NCBI RefSeq assembly: GCF_000328685.1
Contig: NC_019974.1
Location: 2,409,001 to 2,473,000, forward strand
Direction: 5' to 3'
Origin: Natronococcus occultus SP4
GTDB taxonomy: Archaea > Halobacteriota > Halobacteria > Halobacteriales > Natrialbaceae
DNA length: 64,000 nucleotides
Positions 1 through 8,915 of the stretch are shown here, one piece after another. A program made the position numbers and the translations under genes. The stretch's first letter is position 1, and each line of letters opens with the position of its first letter. The notes under the pieces were generated by a model. That model searched no databases. It was not told the origin of the DNA and saw only the letters and a list, made by a program, of their open reading frames with translations.

Positions 1-176
1 CCGTCGACGACGGCCGCGAGATCGCCCCGGTAGAGTAGATGTGCCGCCTCGACCGGCGCGAGGGCGATCTCGTTGCCCGCAAGCGGGTAGCCGTAGCCCC
101 GCGAGTCGTGATAGCGCTGGCGGGCGTCGCCACCGACGCGGACGACGCCGTCCTCGAACCGCCCCTCGAGTGACAT
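1..176 (-). CDS. endA: tRNA-splicing endonuclease EndA, N-terminal part (cut by window edge)
   Basis: The reverse strand from an ATG at 176 encodes MSLEGRFEDG, then VRVGGDARQRYHDSRGYG and a PVEAAHLLYRGDL stretch. This is the usual N-terminal repeat of haloarchaeal tRNA intron endonuclease, which cuts bulge-helix-bulge introns and takes part in pre-rRNA maturation. Only about 58 residues are inside the window; the catalytic C-terminal domain lies beyond position 1. The assignment rests on recognising the N-terminal motif, and no active-site residue can be checked here. Confidence 0.8.
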   Translation of the reverse strand, partial: MSLEGRFEDGVVRVGGDARQRYHDSRGYGYPLAGNEIALAPVEAAHLLYRGDLAAVVD

Positions 177-254
177 ACGCGATTCTTTGCCGGACATCAC
201 TAAGTGGCTGTGGATCGCGCCCGGACACGAGCTGTCCGTGGCGATCCGGCCGGA

Positions 255-1019
255 TCAGTCGTCGACGCCGGCCTCGACCCGGTACTCGCCGACCCGCCCG
301 CAGGTCGCGTCGAGACAGCGCGCGCCGGTTCCGGTCTCGAAGGTCGGTAGCCCGCAACCGCAGTCGCCGTCGAGGACGCCGGCGGGGATCGCGAACCCGG
401 TGTCGCAGTCGGGGTAGTGCTCGCAGCCGGCGATCAGCCCGCCCCGGCGGAGGATCCGCAGGTCGCCGTCGCAGTTCGGCTCCGGACAGTTCCACTCGCG
501 GTCGAACGCCTCGCGGACGGCCTCGTCCAGCGACTCGCAGCCCCGGTCGAGACAGACGTCGAACGCGAGCCCGCGCTCGACGCGCATTCGCGGGAGGCCA
601 CAGCCACAGCGTTCCTCGCGGATCGTCGCGTCGGAGGGGATCCCGTACCGGTCGCCGCAGTCGACGCAGTGGACCCCCGAGGAGCGAACGAGTGCACCGC
701 CACAGTCCGGACAGGAACCGACGGGCGTCCCCGCCGCCGAGGACGGGTAGTGGGCGAACCCGTCCTGATCGTGGGCGGCGATCCGCAGGGTCTGGGTGTC
801 TTTCTTCGCGACGAGCGTGAAGTCGTTCGCCCGGTCGCTCGAGACGCTGTCGGCCCGGGTGAGCCAGGCGACTGGCTGGTAGCCGTCGACGTCGTGGACG
901 AGGACGGTGTTGTCGGGCTTGACGAGAGTCGTCACTCGGCCGCGGTACTCCGATTGATCGCTGTCCTCCGCGATGACGGTACAGTCGCCCGCGAGGACGC
1001 GGATGGCGTCGTCGATCAC
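255..1019 (-). CDS. NucS/DUF91 N-domain protein with repeated topoisomerase-type zinc fingers
   Basis: This is a 254-residue protein. I start it at the GTG at 1019 because homology begins there (VIDDAIRVLAGDCTV) and a TTTAAG TATA-like element lies about 22 nt upstream. Residues 1-75 match the N-terminal DNA-binding domain of the NucS/EndoMS family (YRGRVTTLVKPDNTVLVHD and a GYQPVAWL stretch). The rest is a run of Cys4-type units (CPDCGG with CVDCGD; CGCGLP with CLDRGC; CPEPNC with CEHYPDC; CGCGLP with CLDATC), as in bacterial topoisomerase I tails. I see no RecB-like catalytic domain, so this looks like a DNA-binding rather than a cutting protein. The role is inferred from domains only. Confidence 0.75.
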   Translation of the reverse strand: MIDDAIRVLAGDCTVIAEDSDQSEYRGRVTTLVKPDNTVLVHDVDGYQPVAWLTRADSVSSDRANDFTLVAKKDTQTLRIAAHDQDGFAHYPSSAAGTPVGSCPDCGGALVRSSGVHCVDCGDRYGIPSDATIREERCGCGLPRMRVERGLAFDVCLDRGCESLDEAVREAFDREWNCPEPNCDGDLRILRRGGLIAGCEHYPDCDTGFAIPAGVLDGDCGCGLPTFETGTGARCLDATCGRVGEYRVEAGVDD

Positions 1020-1119
1020 GGACGGTGTTGGCCGCGCTTCGGTACTTAAATTCGAATCCGGAGTCGACACCGTAGCTACAACGCCACACCTTTCTCTCTG
1101 CTCGCGGATCGGCCACTGT

Positions 1120-1827
1120 ATGGCGGATTCGAACGAGGACGTCGATGTGGTAGACGCCGACGGACTCGAAGAGGAGGTCACGGCCCTGATAGGGGCGCTA
1201 CGAACGGCCGAGGAGCCCGACGACGAGCTTCGGCGTCGAGCGGAGTCGGTCGTCGGGGAGCTGCAGGATCTCCTCGCGGCGGCCGACGGCGGACACGCAC
1301 CGATCGACACCCGGACTGGCGGGACGATCACGCCGCTCTCGCCGACGCCAGAGCGGATCGACCTCGTCGACGTGGCCCACGCGCTCTCGAATCTCAGTCG
1401 GTTCACTGGACAGGGGAAGTACTTCTACAGCGTCGCTCGCCACTCGGTCCACGTCAGCCGCGAGGTCGAGGCCCGCGGCGGGGATCGGTCGGCACAGCAG
1501 TGGGGACTGCTCCACGACGCCAGCGAGGCCTACCTCTCGGACGTCCCCGCGCCGGTCAAGCGGAGCCTCCCCGGATACACGCGCGCCGAGCGACGGCTCC
1601 AGACGGCCGTCCGCGACGCCGTCGGGCTCGAGCTGACGGCCAACGCGGAACGGCTCGTCGACACGGTCGACGCCGACGTCGGCCGCTACGAGCTCGCGGT
1701 TCACTTTCCGAACGAGATCCGCGAGAAGCCCGCCCTCAAGTACGTCCCCGACGATATCGATCCCGCTACGGACGCGAAGACGCTGTTTCTCGAACGAGCG
1801 CGATCGCTCGGAATCGAGATCGACTGA
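1120..1827 (+). CDS. HD-domain phosphohydrolase (YfbR-like)
   Basis: This 235-residue protein starts at ATG 1120, close after the divergent gene's promoter region. The first 60 residues are an acidic helical extension. The catalytic part has the HD-superfamily order: SVARHSVHVS, then LLHDASEAYLSDVPAPVK, then a late Asp. This is the pattern of YfbR-type 5'-deoxynucleotidases and related metal-dependent phosphohydrolases. A soluble nucleotide-phosphate hydrolase is likely, with substrate unknown. It ends 21 bp before the convergent phnE stop. Confidence 0.75.
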   Translation: MADSNEDVDVVDADGLEEEVTALIGALRTAEEPDDELRRRAESVVGELQDLLAAADGGHAPIDTRTGGTITPLSPTPERIDLVDVAHALSNLSRFTGQGKYFYSVARHSVHVSREVEARGGDRSAQQWGLLHDASEAYLSDVPAPVKRSLPGYTRAERRLQTAVRDAVGLELTANAERLVDTVDADVGRYELAVHFPNEIREKPALKYVPDDIDPATDAKTLFLERARSLGIEID

Positions 1828-1848
1828 AAAGAGCGCCGGCGAGCGGTT

Positions 1849-2736
1849 CTACTTGACGGCCGATTCCGCCATCCGCTGTGGGAAGCCGACGATGAGCGCG
1901 ATCAGTCCGTCGGCCTCCTCGTCGTCCCGGAGGTACGAACGGATCCGCTGGCTGATCATCTCGACGACGACGATCAGCACGAAGACGACCAGAATGCCGG
2001 CCATCATGTTGTCGTAGGCCCGCATCCCCTGCTGGACCTCGATGACGACGCCGATCCCGCCGCCGCCCAGCAGTCCGAGCGTGACGGCCTGTCGGACGTT
2101 GACTTCGAAGATGTACAGCGTCCAGGCGATAAAGGAGGTCTTGACCTGGCTCAACATCCCGAAGGTGACCGTCTGGGATTTCGACGCGCCGGTGGTCTCC
2201 ATCGCCTCGATGGGGCCTTCCTTGACCTCCTCGAGTTCGTCGGTAAAGAGACGACCGAGGTTACCGATCGTGCTGACGAAGATCGCGATCGTCGAGGTGA
2301 TCGCCCCCAGCCCGCTCAGCGGGATGAAGATGAAGAACCACACCAGCGCGGGGATCGCACGGGAGACGGCCATGATCGAGCGGAAGATGAAGTTAAACGG
2401 GAAAGGAGTTACCCGACCGCTCCCCAGAACGCCGAGTGCGAGCGCGAACGGGATGCCAAAGACGGTCCCGACGAATCCCATCGCGAGCGTGATCCCGGCC
2501 TCGAGCGGCAGGTTCTCCTCGATGAGGAACTCGAGATCCGGAACGTAGTTGACGACCTGATCGGTGAAGTACGGCCACTGCTGGTAAAGATAGCTAAACG
2601 AGAAATCCATCAGCCGGATCGAGCCGTACAGCGCGGCGACGAACACCACCGAGAAGAGCGCGTACATGATCCAGCGCACCCGACGGGTCAGCCGGATCTC
2701 CTCTAACCGTTGTTCGATCGCCGTATCCGCACTCAT
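1849..2736 (-). CDS. phnE: Phosphonate/phosphate ABC transporter permease PhnE
   Basis: This 295-residue membrane protein has about six hydrophobic segments after a short cytoplasmic N-terminus. The PhnE-type permease signature is clear: the EITLAMGFVGTVFGIPFALALG-like inner-membrane loop region and the EAMETTGASKSQTVTFGMLSQ coupling region. Its start overlaps the phnC stop by 4 bp (ATGA), so it is translationally coupled as the last gene of the minus-strand phnD-phnC-phnE operon. It imports an oxyanion such as phosphonate, phosphite or phosphate with PhnC and PhnD; the substrate cannot be told from sequence. Confidence 0.88.
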   Translation of the reverse strand: MSADTAIEQRLEEIRLTRRVRWIMYALFSVVFVAALYGSIRLMDFSFSYLYQQWPYFTDQVVNYVPDLEFLIEENLPLEAGITLAMGFVGTVFGIPFALALGVLGSGRVTPFPFNFIFRSIMAVSRAIPALVWFFIFIPLSGLGAITSTIAIFVSTIGNLGRLFTDELEEVKEGPIEAMETTGASKSQTVTFGMLSQVKTSFIAWTLYIFEVNVRQAVTLGLLGGGGIGVVIEVQQGMRAYDNMMAGILVVFVLIVVVEMISQRIRSYLRDDEEADGLIALIVGFPQRMAESAVK

Positions 2737-3500
2737 TGCTGTGCCTCCGCCGTGTCGTTGCCGGTCGACAGGAACTCCTCCATATCGATACCGCCGTACA
2801 GTTCGTCGATGACGTCAAGCGTCAGCTCGTCGCCGTAGCCGTCGAAGACCAACTCTCCGTCGGCGAGTCCGATGAACCGCTGTCCGAACTGCCGGGCGAG
2901 GTTAACCTGGTGGAGGCTGATCATCGCGGTCAGGCCGCGCTGTTCCGCCGCGGTACGGAGATACCCCATCACGGTCTGTGCGCTCCCGGGATCGAGGCTC
3001 GCGACCGGTTCGTCGGCGAGAAGGATATCCGAATCCTGGACGAGCGCTCTCGCGATACCGACCCGCTGTTGTTGGCCGCCGCTCATGCGACTGGCCCGCT
3101 GTTCGGCCTCGTCGAGCAGCCCGACGGTCTCGAGCGCCTCGAGCGCTTTGATCTTGTCCTCTCGATCGTTGAACCGGAGGAGACTCTCCATGTAGTCGGC
3201 CCGACTCAACGCCCCGGTGAGGGCGTTGGAGTACGCGCTCATCCCCTCGATAACGTTGTGCTGCTGGAAGACCATCGAGACGTCCTGTCGATGGGACGTG
3301 ACCGGTTCATCCTGCACGTACACCGCACCCTCCGTCGGCGCGGTAAGCCCGTTGATACACCGCAGGAGCGTCGATTTCCCCGATCCCGAGATACCGAGCA
3401 CGATCACGAACTCCCCCTCGGCGATCTCGAACGAGACGTCGTTCAGTGCGACGGTCTCTCCGTACCGTTTTGTAAGGTTTTCAACCCGGATTGCGGACAT
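2733..3500 (-). CDS. phnC: Phosphonate/phosphate ABC transporter ATPase PhnC
   Basis: This 255-residue ABC ATPase has Walker A GISGSGKST near residue 35, Q-loop FQQHNVI, signature MSGGQQQRVGIARAL, Walker B DILLADEPVASLD and an H-loop MISLHQVNLA. The SLHQVN and FVIVLG segments are typical of PhnC. It is the middle gene of phnDCE, with 35 bp to phnD upstream and a 4-bp overlap with phnE. It powers uptake through PhnE at the inner face of the membrane. Confidence 0.9.
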   Translation of the reverse strand: MSAIRVENLTKRYGETVALNDVSFEIAEGEFVIVLGISGSGKSTLLRCINGLTAPTEGAVYVQDEPVTSHRQDVSMVFQQHNVIEGMSAYSNALTGALSRADYMESLLRFNDREDKIKALEALETVGLLDEAEQRASRMSGGQQQRVGIARALVQDSDILLADEPVASLDPGSAQTVMGYLRTAAEQRGLTAMISLHQVNLARQFGQRFIGLADGELVFDGYGDELTLDVIDELYGGIDMEEFLSTGNDTAEAQQ

Positions 3501-3535
3501 AATAATTCGATTGCCCTATGTAGTCTCTCTGCCGG

Positions 3536-4552
3536 CTACTCCTCCTCAAAGTCTTCGAATTCGAGCCCCAGCTCGTCGAGGACCTCGTTGACCGGTTCGT
3601 AGTCGTCTCTGTCGGCTTCCTCGATTCCGGTGAACCAGAGTTCGTAGTCGTCGTCGACGTCCTCGGGGATGAGATCCTCCTCTTCGGCCGCGAGCAACGC
3701 CTCGACGATGTCTTCGCGGACGGGGTCGTCCCACTCGCTTCGAGCCATGATCGGCGCTCGGGGAAGCGGCTCCGAGACGTCGAGCAGCTGCAGTTCGTCC
3801 GCGCCGTCCTCGAGTGCGCTCCCCGCGTCGTCGTACTCCGCGGAGTGTTCGACGAACTCCTCGTACTCGTCGAACGCCTCCTGGGGAATCTGCGGTGCGG
3901 ACGCGAACGCACCCGTCGTCGCGGCCGCGACTGTGTCGTCGTTGACCATCTGCTCGCGGGCCGTGTCGTGGTCGCCTGCGGTCTGGATCTCCAGATCCTC
4001 GGCGTCTCCTTGCGGGAAGGTGCCGATATCCAGTCCCGCGTCGCTTAGCATCGTCGCCGGCGCCAGCGTCCCGCTGAACGACATCAGCGCGCCGGCTGCC
4101 ACCGACTCACCCTCGAGGTCCTCGACGCTCTCGATGTCGCTGTCCGGCGTGGTGATGATCGTCGAGAAGTACAGCGGCCCGCCGAAGGCTGTTCGCATTC
4201 CGAGGACGTCGGCGAACCCTTCGCCACCGGGCACTGCCGTCGGCGACGTGTCGGCCATCTCGGCCTGGTTCGCGTCGAGGGCTTCGAGGGTCTCGACGTA
4301 GCTGCCGGCACGAATGAGCTCGATGTCGGCACCGGTTTCGTCCTCGAGGTACTCCTTCATCGGGGTGTACTCCTCGATGATGTCGGTCTGTTCCTCTGCC
4401 GGATTGAGAATGAATCGAACGGCGTCGCCGCCGTTGTCGTCTCCGTCACCGGTTTCTCCGAGACAACCAGCCAGCCCTGCGAGCGCGGCTCCCCCGGAGG
4501 CCGCCAGGAACGTTCGTCGGGTGCTGTCGCCACGGCGTGGTGTCTGCGCCAT
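3536..4552 (-). CDS. phnD: Phosphonate/phosphate-binding lipoprotein PhnD
   Basis: This 338-residue substrate-binding protein has a Tat-type, lipobox-containing signal (STRRTFLAASGG, then LAGLAGC), so it is predicted to be folded before export and anchored by Cys30. After an acidic linker comes the PhnD/periplasmic-binding fold: FILNPAEEQTDIIEEYTP, then the YVETLEALDANQAEMA region and a VEDLEGESVA hinge. It is the first gene of phnDCE. A TATA-like TTTTTATCC lies about 28 nt upstream of the ATG, consistent with a short or leaderless transcript. Confidence 0.9.
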   Translation of the reverse strand: MAQTPRRGDSTRRTFLAASGGAALAGLAGCLGETGDGDDNGGDAVRFILNPAEEQTDIIEEYTPMKEYLEDETGADIELIRAGSYVETLEALDANQAEMADTSPTAVPGGEGFADVLGMRTAFGGPLYFSTIITTPDSDIESVEDLEGESVAAGALMSFSGTLAPATMLSDAGLDIGTFPQGDAEDLEIQTAGDHDTAREQMVNDDTVAAATTGAFASAPQIPQEAFDEYEEFVEHSAEYDDAGSALEDGADELQLLDVSEPLPRAPIMARSEWDDPVREDIVEALLAAEEEDLIPEDVDDDYELWFTGIEEADRDDYEPVNEVLDELGLEFEDFEEE

Positions 4553-4574
4553 ATCTAGTAGGTGAACCGAGCCG

Positions 4575-4583
4575 GGATAAAAA
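4575..4583 (-). promoter_or_regulatory. TATA-like element for phnDCE
   Basis: On the minus strand TTTTTATCC lies about 23-31 nt upstream of the phnD start at 4552, the spacing expected for an archaeal TATA box serving a near-leaderless transcript. Confidence 0.5.
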
Positions 4584-4621
4584 CAATGATAATTTCACGC
4601 GTTATTTTGCTCTTTTCATAT

Positions 4622-4642
4622 TTATCGGTACGTGTCCGATAA
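4622..4642. promoter_or_regulatory. Inverted repeat in the phnD/kinase divergent promoter region
   Basis: TTATCGG and CCGATAA are perfect 7-bp arms around a 7-nt spacer, with further A/T symmetry outside. The repeat sits between the two divergent TATA-like boxes, about 40 bp from each, so it is a candidate operator for phnDCE or for both genes. The regulator is unknown. Confidence 0.4.
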
Positions 4643-4682
4643 AATACGACTGGAAGCGTGCTGGGTCGGAAGAATTCGGTCG

Positions 4683-4690
4683 GATTTAAT
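4683..4690 (+). promoter_or_regulatory. TATA-like element for the P-loop kinase gene
   Basis: ATTTAATA lies about 27 nt upstream of the GTG at 4714 on the plus strand. This spacing supports the GTG as the true, leaderless start. Confidence 0.5.
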
Positions 4691-4713
4691 ACCAGTACGA
4701 CAGACCACATCCT

Positions 4714-5232
4714 GTGGCCCGCCCAACGCTGATCGTCTACTGTGGCTTGCCCGGTGTCGGCAAATCGGTCGCCTCCGCCTACACTGCCGAACAGCTCGGG
4801 GCCGAGCGCTACCGAAGCGACCGGGTCCGCAAACGGCTCTTCCCCGACCCCGACTACACGAGCGAGGAGACCGACGCGACCTACACCGAGCTGCTCGGGC
4901 TCGCTCGCGAGGACCTCTCGGCTGGTACCGACGTCGTCCTCGACGCGACGTTCCAGTCGAAACCGTACCGCGATCGGGCCGGCGAGATCGCAGACGCCGT
5001 CGGCGCCGACTGCACGTTCGTCCACGTCGACTGTGACCTCTCGGTCGTCAAGGACCGCATCGAAAGTCGAACTGATTCCGTCAGCGACGCCCGGTTCGAA
5101 CAGTACCTTCAGCTGCGTGAGACGTTCGACCCCCTCGACTGCGACCACCTTACGATCGACAACTCGGGCTCGCTCGAGGATACCTACACACAGATCGACC
5201 GTGCGCTGCTCGCACCGGTCGCCACACAGTAG
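4714..5232 (+). CDS. P-loop kinase of the zeta-toxin/Cmk-like AAA_33 group
   Basis: This 172-residue protein starts at GTG 4714 with MARPTLIVYCGLPGVGKS, so the Walker A begins at about residue 11. Further family features are the RSDRVRKRLF segment after the first helix, DVVLDATFQSKPYRDRAG (Walker B-like, with the Asp before the substrate loop) and an Arg-rich lid (DRIESRTDSVSD). It is a small cytosolic phosphotransferase; substrates in this group range from nucleotides to sugars. It runs divergently from phnDCE and 69 bp before the HD gene, with which it may be cotranscribed. Confidence 0.7.
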   Translation: MARPTLIVYCGLPGVGKSVASAYTAEQLGAERYRSDRVRKRLFPDPDYTSEETDATYTELLGLAREDLSAGTDVVLDATFQSKPYRDRAGEIADAVGADCTFVHVDCDLSVVKDRIESRTDSVSDARFEQYLQLRETFDPLDCDHLTIDNSGSLEDTYTQIDRALLAPVATQ

Positions 5233-5301
5233 GTCTGAGATCGGTTCCCAGTCGACACCGAGACCATCGCGGCTAAGAGTCCGGTCCGCCGACTGTCGGT
5301 C

Positions 5302-6477
5302 GTGACGACGATCAAGGACAGCGTTCACGACTACATCGAACTCCATCCGACAGCGGAGGCGCTGCTCGATACCGAGCCGATGCAACGGCTCCGGTACGTC
5401 CGGCAGCTGAGCACCGTCCAGCTCGTCTATCCTGCCGCGAACCACACCCGCTTCGAGCACAGCCTCGGCGTCTATCATCTCGCCTCGCGGGCCGTCGACC
5501 AGCTCGACCTCGAAGACGCCCTCGCCGACCGCCTGCGGGCCGCCGCGCTGGTCCACGACGTCGGCCACGGCCCGTTCGGTCACCAGACCGAGCGCGCGAT
5601 CGAACGCCACCTCGGGCGCCACCACGACGAGATCGGGTGGCTCCTCGCGGAGACGGAACTCGGGACGGTCCTCGAGGAACAGGGGATCGATCTCGACGCC
5701 GTCGCGGCGACCGTCGACGGTCGCGGGCCGCTGGGCGAGCTCGTCTCGGGCCCGCTCGACGTCGATCGGATGGACTACCTCGTCCGGGACGCCCACCACA
5801 CCGGCGTCCCCTACGGAACGATCGACCACGCGCGGCTAATCCGGGCGTTCCGGCTCGTCGACGGCGAGCTGGTCATCGCCGACGACAGCGTCGCCAGCGC
5901 CGAAAGCGCCCTGATCGCCCGAACGCTGATGAACGCGACCGTCTACCGCCACCACGTCTCCCGGATCGCCGGCGCGATGCTCGATCGCGCCAGCGAGCGC
6001 GTCCTCGCCGACGGGGTCGCCGATCCCGACGCGTTCGCCCGCCTGACCGACGAGGAGCTGCTAGGCGTCCTCGCCGACTACGAGCCGACCGCCGAGTTCG
6101 CGAGCCGTCTGCGTAACCGACGGCTCTACAAGCGCGCGGCCTGGGCCAGACGCGAGGACGTCCCCGAGACGTTCGTCGATCTTTCGTACGACCGCACCCG
6201 CGCCCTCGAGCGTGAGATCGCGGACGTCGCCGGCGCCGATCCGTCGGCCGTGATCCTCGACAGTCCCGGCACGTCCTCGTCGCCGGAGTCCCGAGCTCGG
6301 ATTCTCGTCGACGGCGAACCCCAGCGGCTCGGCGACCGCTCGCCGTTGGTCGCCGGTCTCGACGCCTGCGCGCGCGAGATCTGGCGGCTCGGTGTCTACG
6401 CCCCGCCGGACGTCCTCGAGTCGGTTCGCGAGGCGACCGTCGACGTCCTCGAGCTCGCGGGCGATCCGGCCCCGTAG
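5302..6477 (+). CDS. HD-superfamily phosphohydrolase (COG1078-like)
   Basis: This 391-residue protein starts at GTG 5302 (MTTIKDSVHDYIEL). The catalytic HD motifs are in order: HTRFEHSLGVYHLA (His-Arg.His), AALVHDVGHGPFGH (HD pair), and DRMDYLVRDAHHTGVPYGTID in the middle. This is the layout of COG1078 proteins related to dGTPases and SAMHD1. It likely hydrolyses phosphate from nucleotides, substrate unverified. The C-terminal third carries no recognised motif. It ends 12 bp before the convergent mazG-like stop. Confidence 0.82.
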   Translation: MTTIKDSVHDYIELHPTAEALLDTEPMQRLRYVRQLSTVQLVYPAANHTRFEHSLGVYHLASRAVDQLDLEDALADRLRAAALVHDVGHGPFGHQTERAIERHLGRHHDEIGWLLAETELGTVLEEQGIDLDAVAATVDGRGPLGELVSGPLDVDRMDYLVRDAHHTGVPYGTIDHARLIRAFRLVDGELVIADDSVASAESALIARTLMNATVYRHHVSRIAGAMLDRASERVLADGVADPDAFARLTDEELLGVLADYEPTAEFASRLRNRRLYKRAAWARREDVPETFVDLSYDRTRALEREIADVAGADPSAVILDSPGTSSSPESRARILVDGEPQRLGDRSPLVAGLDACAREIWRLGVYAPPDVLESVREATVDVLELAGDPAP

Positions 6478-6489
6478 TCGGTGCCGACG

Positions 6490-6798
6490 CTACTCGCCGG
6501 AGCCCGGTGATCCGTCCATCGAGAGCCGGCGGTCGTACTTCGCGAGTGCCTCGTCGAGGGCCGTGTCGGCGTCGATTTCGAGGGCGTCGGCGACCGCAAG
6601 CGTCGCGAAGAGCACGTCCCCGAGCTCGTCGGCGCTGATCTCGAGCTCGTCGGGGTCGTCACCGTACTCCGTCGACTCGTTGGCGTCTTTCGCGAGTTCG
6701 CCGACCTCTGAGACGAGATCGAGCAGTCGGTACGCGGGCGGCGTCTCGAGGTCGTGTTCGGCGACGAACGCCGCGACCTCTCGTTGTCGATCCTCCAT
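6490..6798 (-). CDS. MazG-like nucleotide pyrophosphohydrolase
   Basis: This 102-residue single-domain all-alpha NTP pyrophosphatase has the metal-binding motif LVSEVGELAKD (EVGE) and a second acidic motif ADELGDVLFATLAVAD, as in MazG/iMazG proteins. It probably hydrolyses (d)NTPs to monophosphates for pool cleaning. Only one MazG domain is present, which is usual for archaeal copies. It starts at the ATG at 6798. No operon partner is evident. Confidence 0.85.
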   Translation of the reverse strand: MEDRQREVAAFVAEHDLETPPAYRLLDLVSEVGELAKDANESTEYGDDPDELEISADELGDVLFATLAVADALEIDADTALDEALAKYDRRLSMDGSPGSGE

Positions 6799-6995
6799 AC
6801 GTCACGGGCACGGGAGCGCGAGCAAAACTCCGGCGGTTCGGGCGACGAGGTGACCCGGAACGGATCAGCGCCGACACGAGCGCGGTACCGACGCGAGAAC
6901 GTGCGGTGGCCGATCACTCTTCAACGGTCTTCGCCGGTTCCGTGTTACGCCGTCGCGTTCGAGTCTGTCGATCAGCTGCAGCCGACAGCGTAACA

Positions 6996-7003
6996 CTTAT
7001 ATA
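6996..7003 (+). promoter_or_regulatory. TATA box of the thermosome gene
   Basis: CTTATATA lies about 28-35 nt upstream of the thermosome ATG at 7031, a strong archaeal TATA box. Haloarchaeal thermosome genes are heat inducible, but no heat-specific operator can be identified here. Confidence 0.65.
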
Positions 7004-7030
7004 GAATAGCAATCAATCCTTCGTCTGACT

Positions 7031-8704
7031 ATGGCACAACAGCAGATGGGCAACCAGCCCCTTATCGTTCTCTCGGAGGACAGCCAGCGAACGTCCGGTA
7101 AGGACGCTCAGTCGATGAACGTCCAGGCCGGCAAGGCGGTCGCCGAGTCGGTACGGACCACACTCGGTCCCAAGGGGATGGACAAGATGCTCGTCGACTC
7201 CTCGGGCAACGTCATCGTCACCAACGACGGCGTGACGCTGCTCTCGGAGATGGAGATCGACCACCCCGCAGCGGACATGATCGTCGAAGTCGCCGAGACC
7301 CAGGAGGACGAGGTTGGCGACGGTACCACGAGCGCCGTCGTCGTCGCCGGTGAACTCCTCAGTCAGGCCGAGGACCTCCTCGACCAGGACATCCACGCGA
7401 CCACCCTCGCCCAGGGGTACCGCCAGGCCGCCGAGGAGGCCACGGAGGCCCTCGAGGAGATCGCCGTCGACGTCGACGAGGACGACGACGAGATCCTCCA
7501 CCAGATCGCCGCGACGGCGATGACCGGCAAGGGCGCCGAGAGCGCCCGCGACCTGCTCGCCGGACTCGTCGTCGACGCCGTCCAGTCGGTCGCCGACGAC
7601 GACGAGATCGACACGGACAACATCAAAGTCGAGAAGGTCGTCGGCGGCTCGATCGAGAACTCCGAGCTCGTCGAGGGCGTCATCGTCGACAAGGAACGGG
7701 TCTCCGAGAACATGCCGTACTTCGCCGAGGACGCCAACGTCGCGATCGTCGACGGCGACCTCGAGATTCAGGAGACCGAGATCGACGCCGAGGTCAACGT
7801 CACCGATCCCGACCAGCTCGAGCAGTTCCTCGAGCAGGAAGAACAGCAGCTCCAGGAGATGGCCCAGAAGGTCGCCGACGCTGGCGCCGACGTCGTCTTC
7901 GTCGACGGCGGCATCGACGACATGGCCCAGCACTACCTCGCACAGGAGGGCATCATCGCCGTTCGTCGCGTCAAGTCCAGCGACCAGAGCCAGCTGGCCC
8001 GCGCGACCGGCGCCTCCCCCGTCACCAGCGTCGACGACCTGACCGAGGACGACCTCGGCTTCGCCGGCAGCGTCGCCCAGAAGGAGATCGCCGGCGACCA
8101 GCGCATCTTCGTCGAGGACGTCGACGACGCCAAGGCCGTCACCCTCATCCTGCGCGGTGGCACCGAGCACGTCATCGACGAGGTCGACCGTGCCATCGAG
8201 GACTCGCTGGGCGTGGTCCGGACGACCCTCGAAGACGGCAAAGTCCTCGCGGGCGGCGGCGCCCCCGAGGTCGAGCTCTCGCTTGCCCTGCGGGATTACG
8301 CCGACTCCGTCGGCGGGCGCGAGCAGCTGGCCGTCGAGGCGTTCGCGGACGCCCTCGAGGTCATCCCGCGCACGCTCGCGGAGAACGCCGGTCTCGACCC
8401 CATCGACTCGCTGGTCGAGCTGCGCGCCGACCACGACGGCGGCAACGAGGCTGCCGGACTGGACGCCTTCACGGGCGACACGATCGACATGGGCGAGGAA
8501 GGCGTCTACGAGCCGCTGCGAGTGAAGACCCAGGCGATCGAGTCCGCCACCGAGGCTGCCGTCATGCTGCTGCGCATCGACGACGTCATCGCCGCGGGCG
8601 ACCTCGCGGTCGCCGACGACGATGATGACGAGGAGATGCCGCCAGGCGGCGGTATGGGCGGCGGCATGGGCGGCATGGGTGGCGGTATGGGCGGCATGAT
8701 GTAA
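7031..8704 (+). CDS. Thermosome subunit (group II chaperonin)
   Basis: This 557-residue ATP-dependent protein-folding subunit of the double-ring chaperonin shows [20 protein letters not shown] near residue 40, [15 protein letters not shown] near residue 95, [12 protein letters not shown] near residue 410 and a C-terminal [13 protein letters not shown]-type tail reaching into the ring cavity. Length and ends fit a complete haloarchaeal subunit. Which paralogue (ThsA, B or C) it is cannot be settled alone. It is monocistronic, with its own TATA box and a hairpin right after the stop. Confidence 0.95.
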   Translation: MAQQQMGNQPLIVLSEDSQRTSGKDAQSMNVQAGKAVAESVRTTLGPKGMDKMLVDSSGNVIVTNDGVTLLSEMEIDHPAADMIVEVAETQEDEVGDGTTSAVVVAGELLSQAEDLLDQDIHATTLAQGYRQAAEEATEALEEIAVDVDEDDDEILHQIAATAMTGKGAESARDLLAGLVVDAVQSVADDDEIDTDNIKVEKVVGGSIENSELVEGVIVDKERVSENMPYFAEDANVAIVDGDLEIQETEIDAEVNVTDPDQLEQFLEQEEQQLQEMAQKVADAGADVVFVDGGIDDMAQHYLAQEGIIAVRRVKSSDQSQLARATGASPVTSVDDLTEDDLGFAGSVAQKEIAGDQRIFVEDVDDAKAVTLILRGGTEHVIDEVDRAIEDSLGVVRTTLEDGKVLAGGGAPEVELSLALRDYADSVGGREQLAVEAFADALEVIPRTLAENAGLDPIDSLVELRADHDGGNEAAGLDAFTGDTIDMGEEGVYEPLRVKTQAIESATEAAVMLLRIDDVIAAGDLAVADDDDDEEMPPGGGMGGGMGGMGGGMGGMM

Positions 8705-8706
8705 GC

Positions 8707-8723
8707 GAGGTTCGAAGAACCTC
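8707..8723 (+). terminator. Hairpin after the thermosome stop codon
   Basis: GAGGTTC-GAA-GAACCTC, a perfect 7-bp stem with a 3-nt loop, begins three bases after the TAA at 8702-8704. It is followed by a short A/T stretch rather than a long U run, so this may be a terminator or a 3'-end stabiliser. Confidence 0.4.
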
Positions 8724-8883
8724 AACTATTCGAGCGGGGAGTGTGCGACCCGCGAGGGTCGGATCGGCCCGCTCGGCCACCCACCCATCCGTTCGCGTAT
8801 CGTCTTCGACCGATCGTCGGCCCACACGTCGATTTCTTTCGCCGCTTGTCCCGACAGCCGCGGGTACGCTCGACAGTTAGCAC

Positions 8884-8892
8884 GACTTAAGT
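8884..8892 (+). promoter_or_regulatory. TATA-like element of the ornithine cyclodeaminase-family gene
   Basis: ACTTAAGTA lies about 26 nt upstream of the ATG at 8916, consistent with a leaderless transcript. Confidence 0.5.
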
Positions 8893-8915
8893 ACCAGCCC
8901 GCAATATTCGCCGAT

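Noticed and set aside
8641-8704. Short GGCGGCATGGGC-type repeats, considered as possible CRISPR or tandem DNA repeat
   Set aside because: They encode the normal Gly-Met tail of the thermosome; no repeat-spacer array occurs anywhere in the window.
7013-8725. 570-codon antisense frame opposite the thermosome
   Set aside because: Typical high-G+C shadow frame; the thermosome on the other strand is unmistakable and has the promoter.
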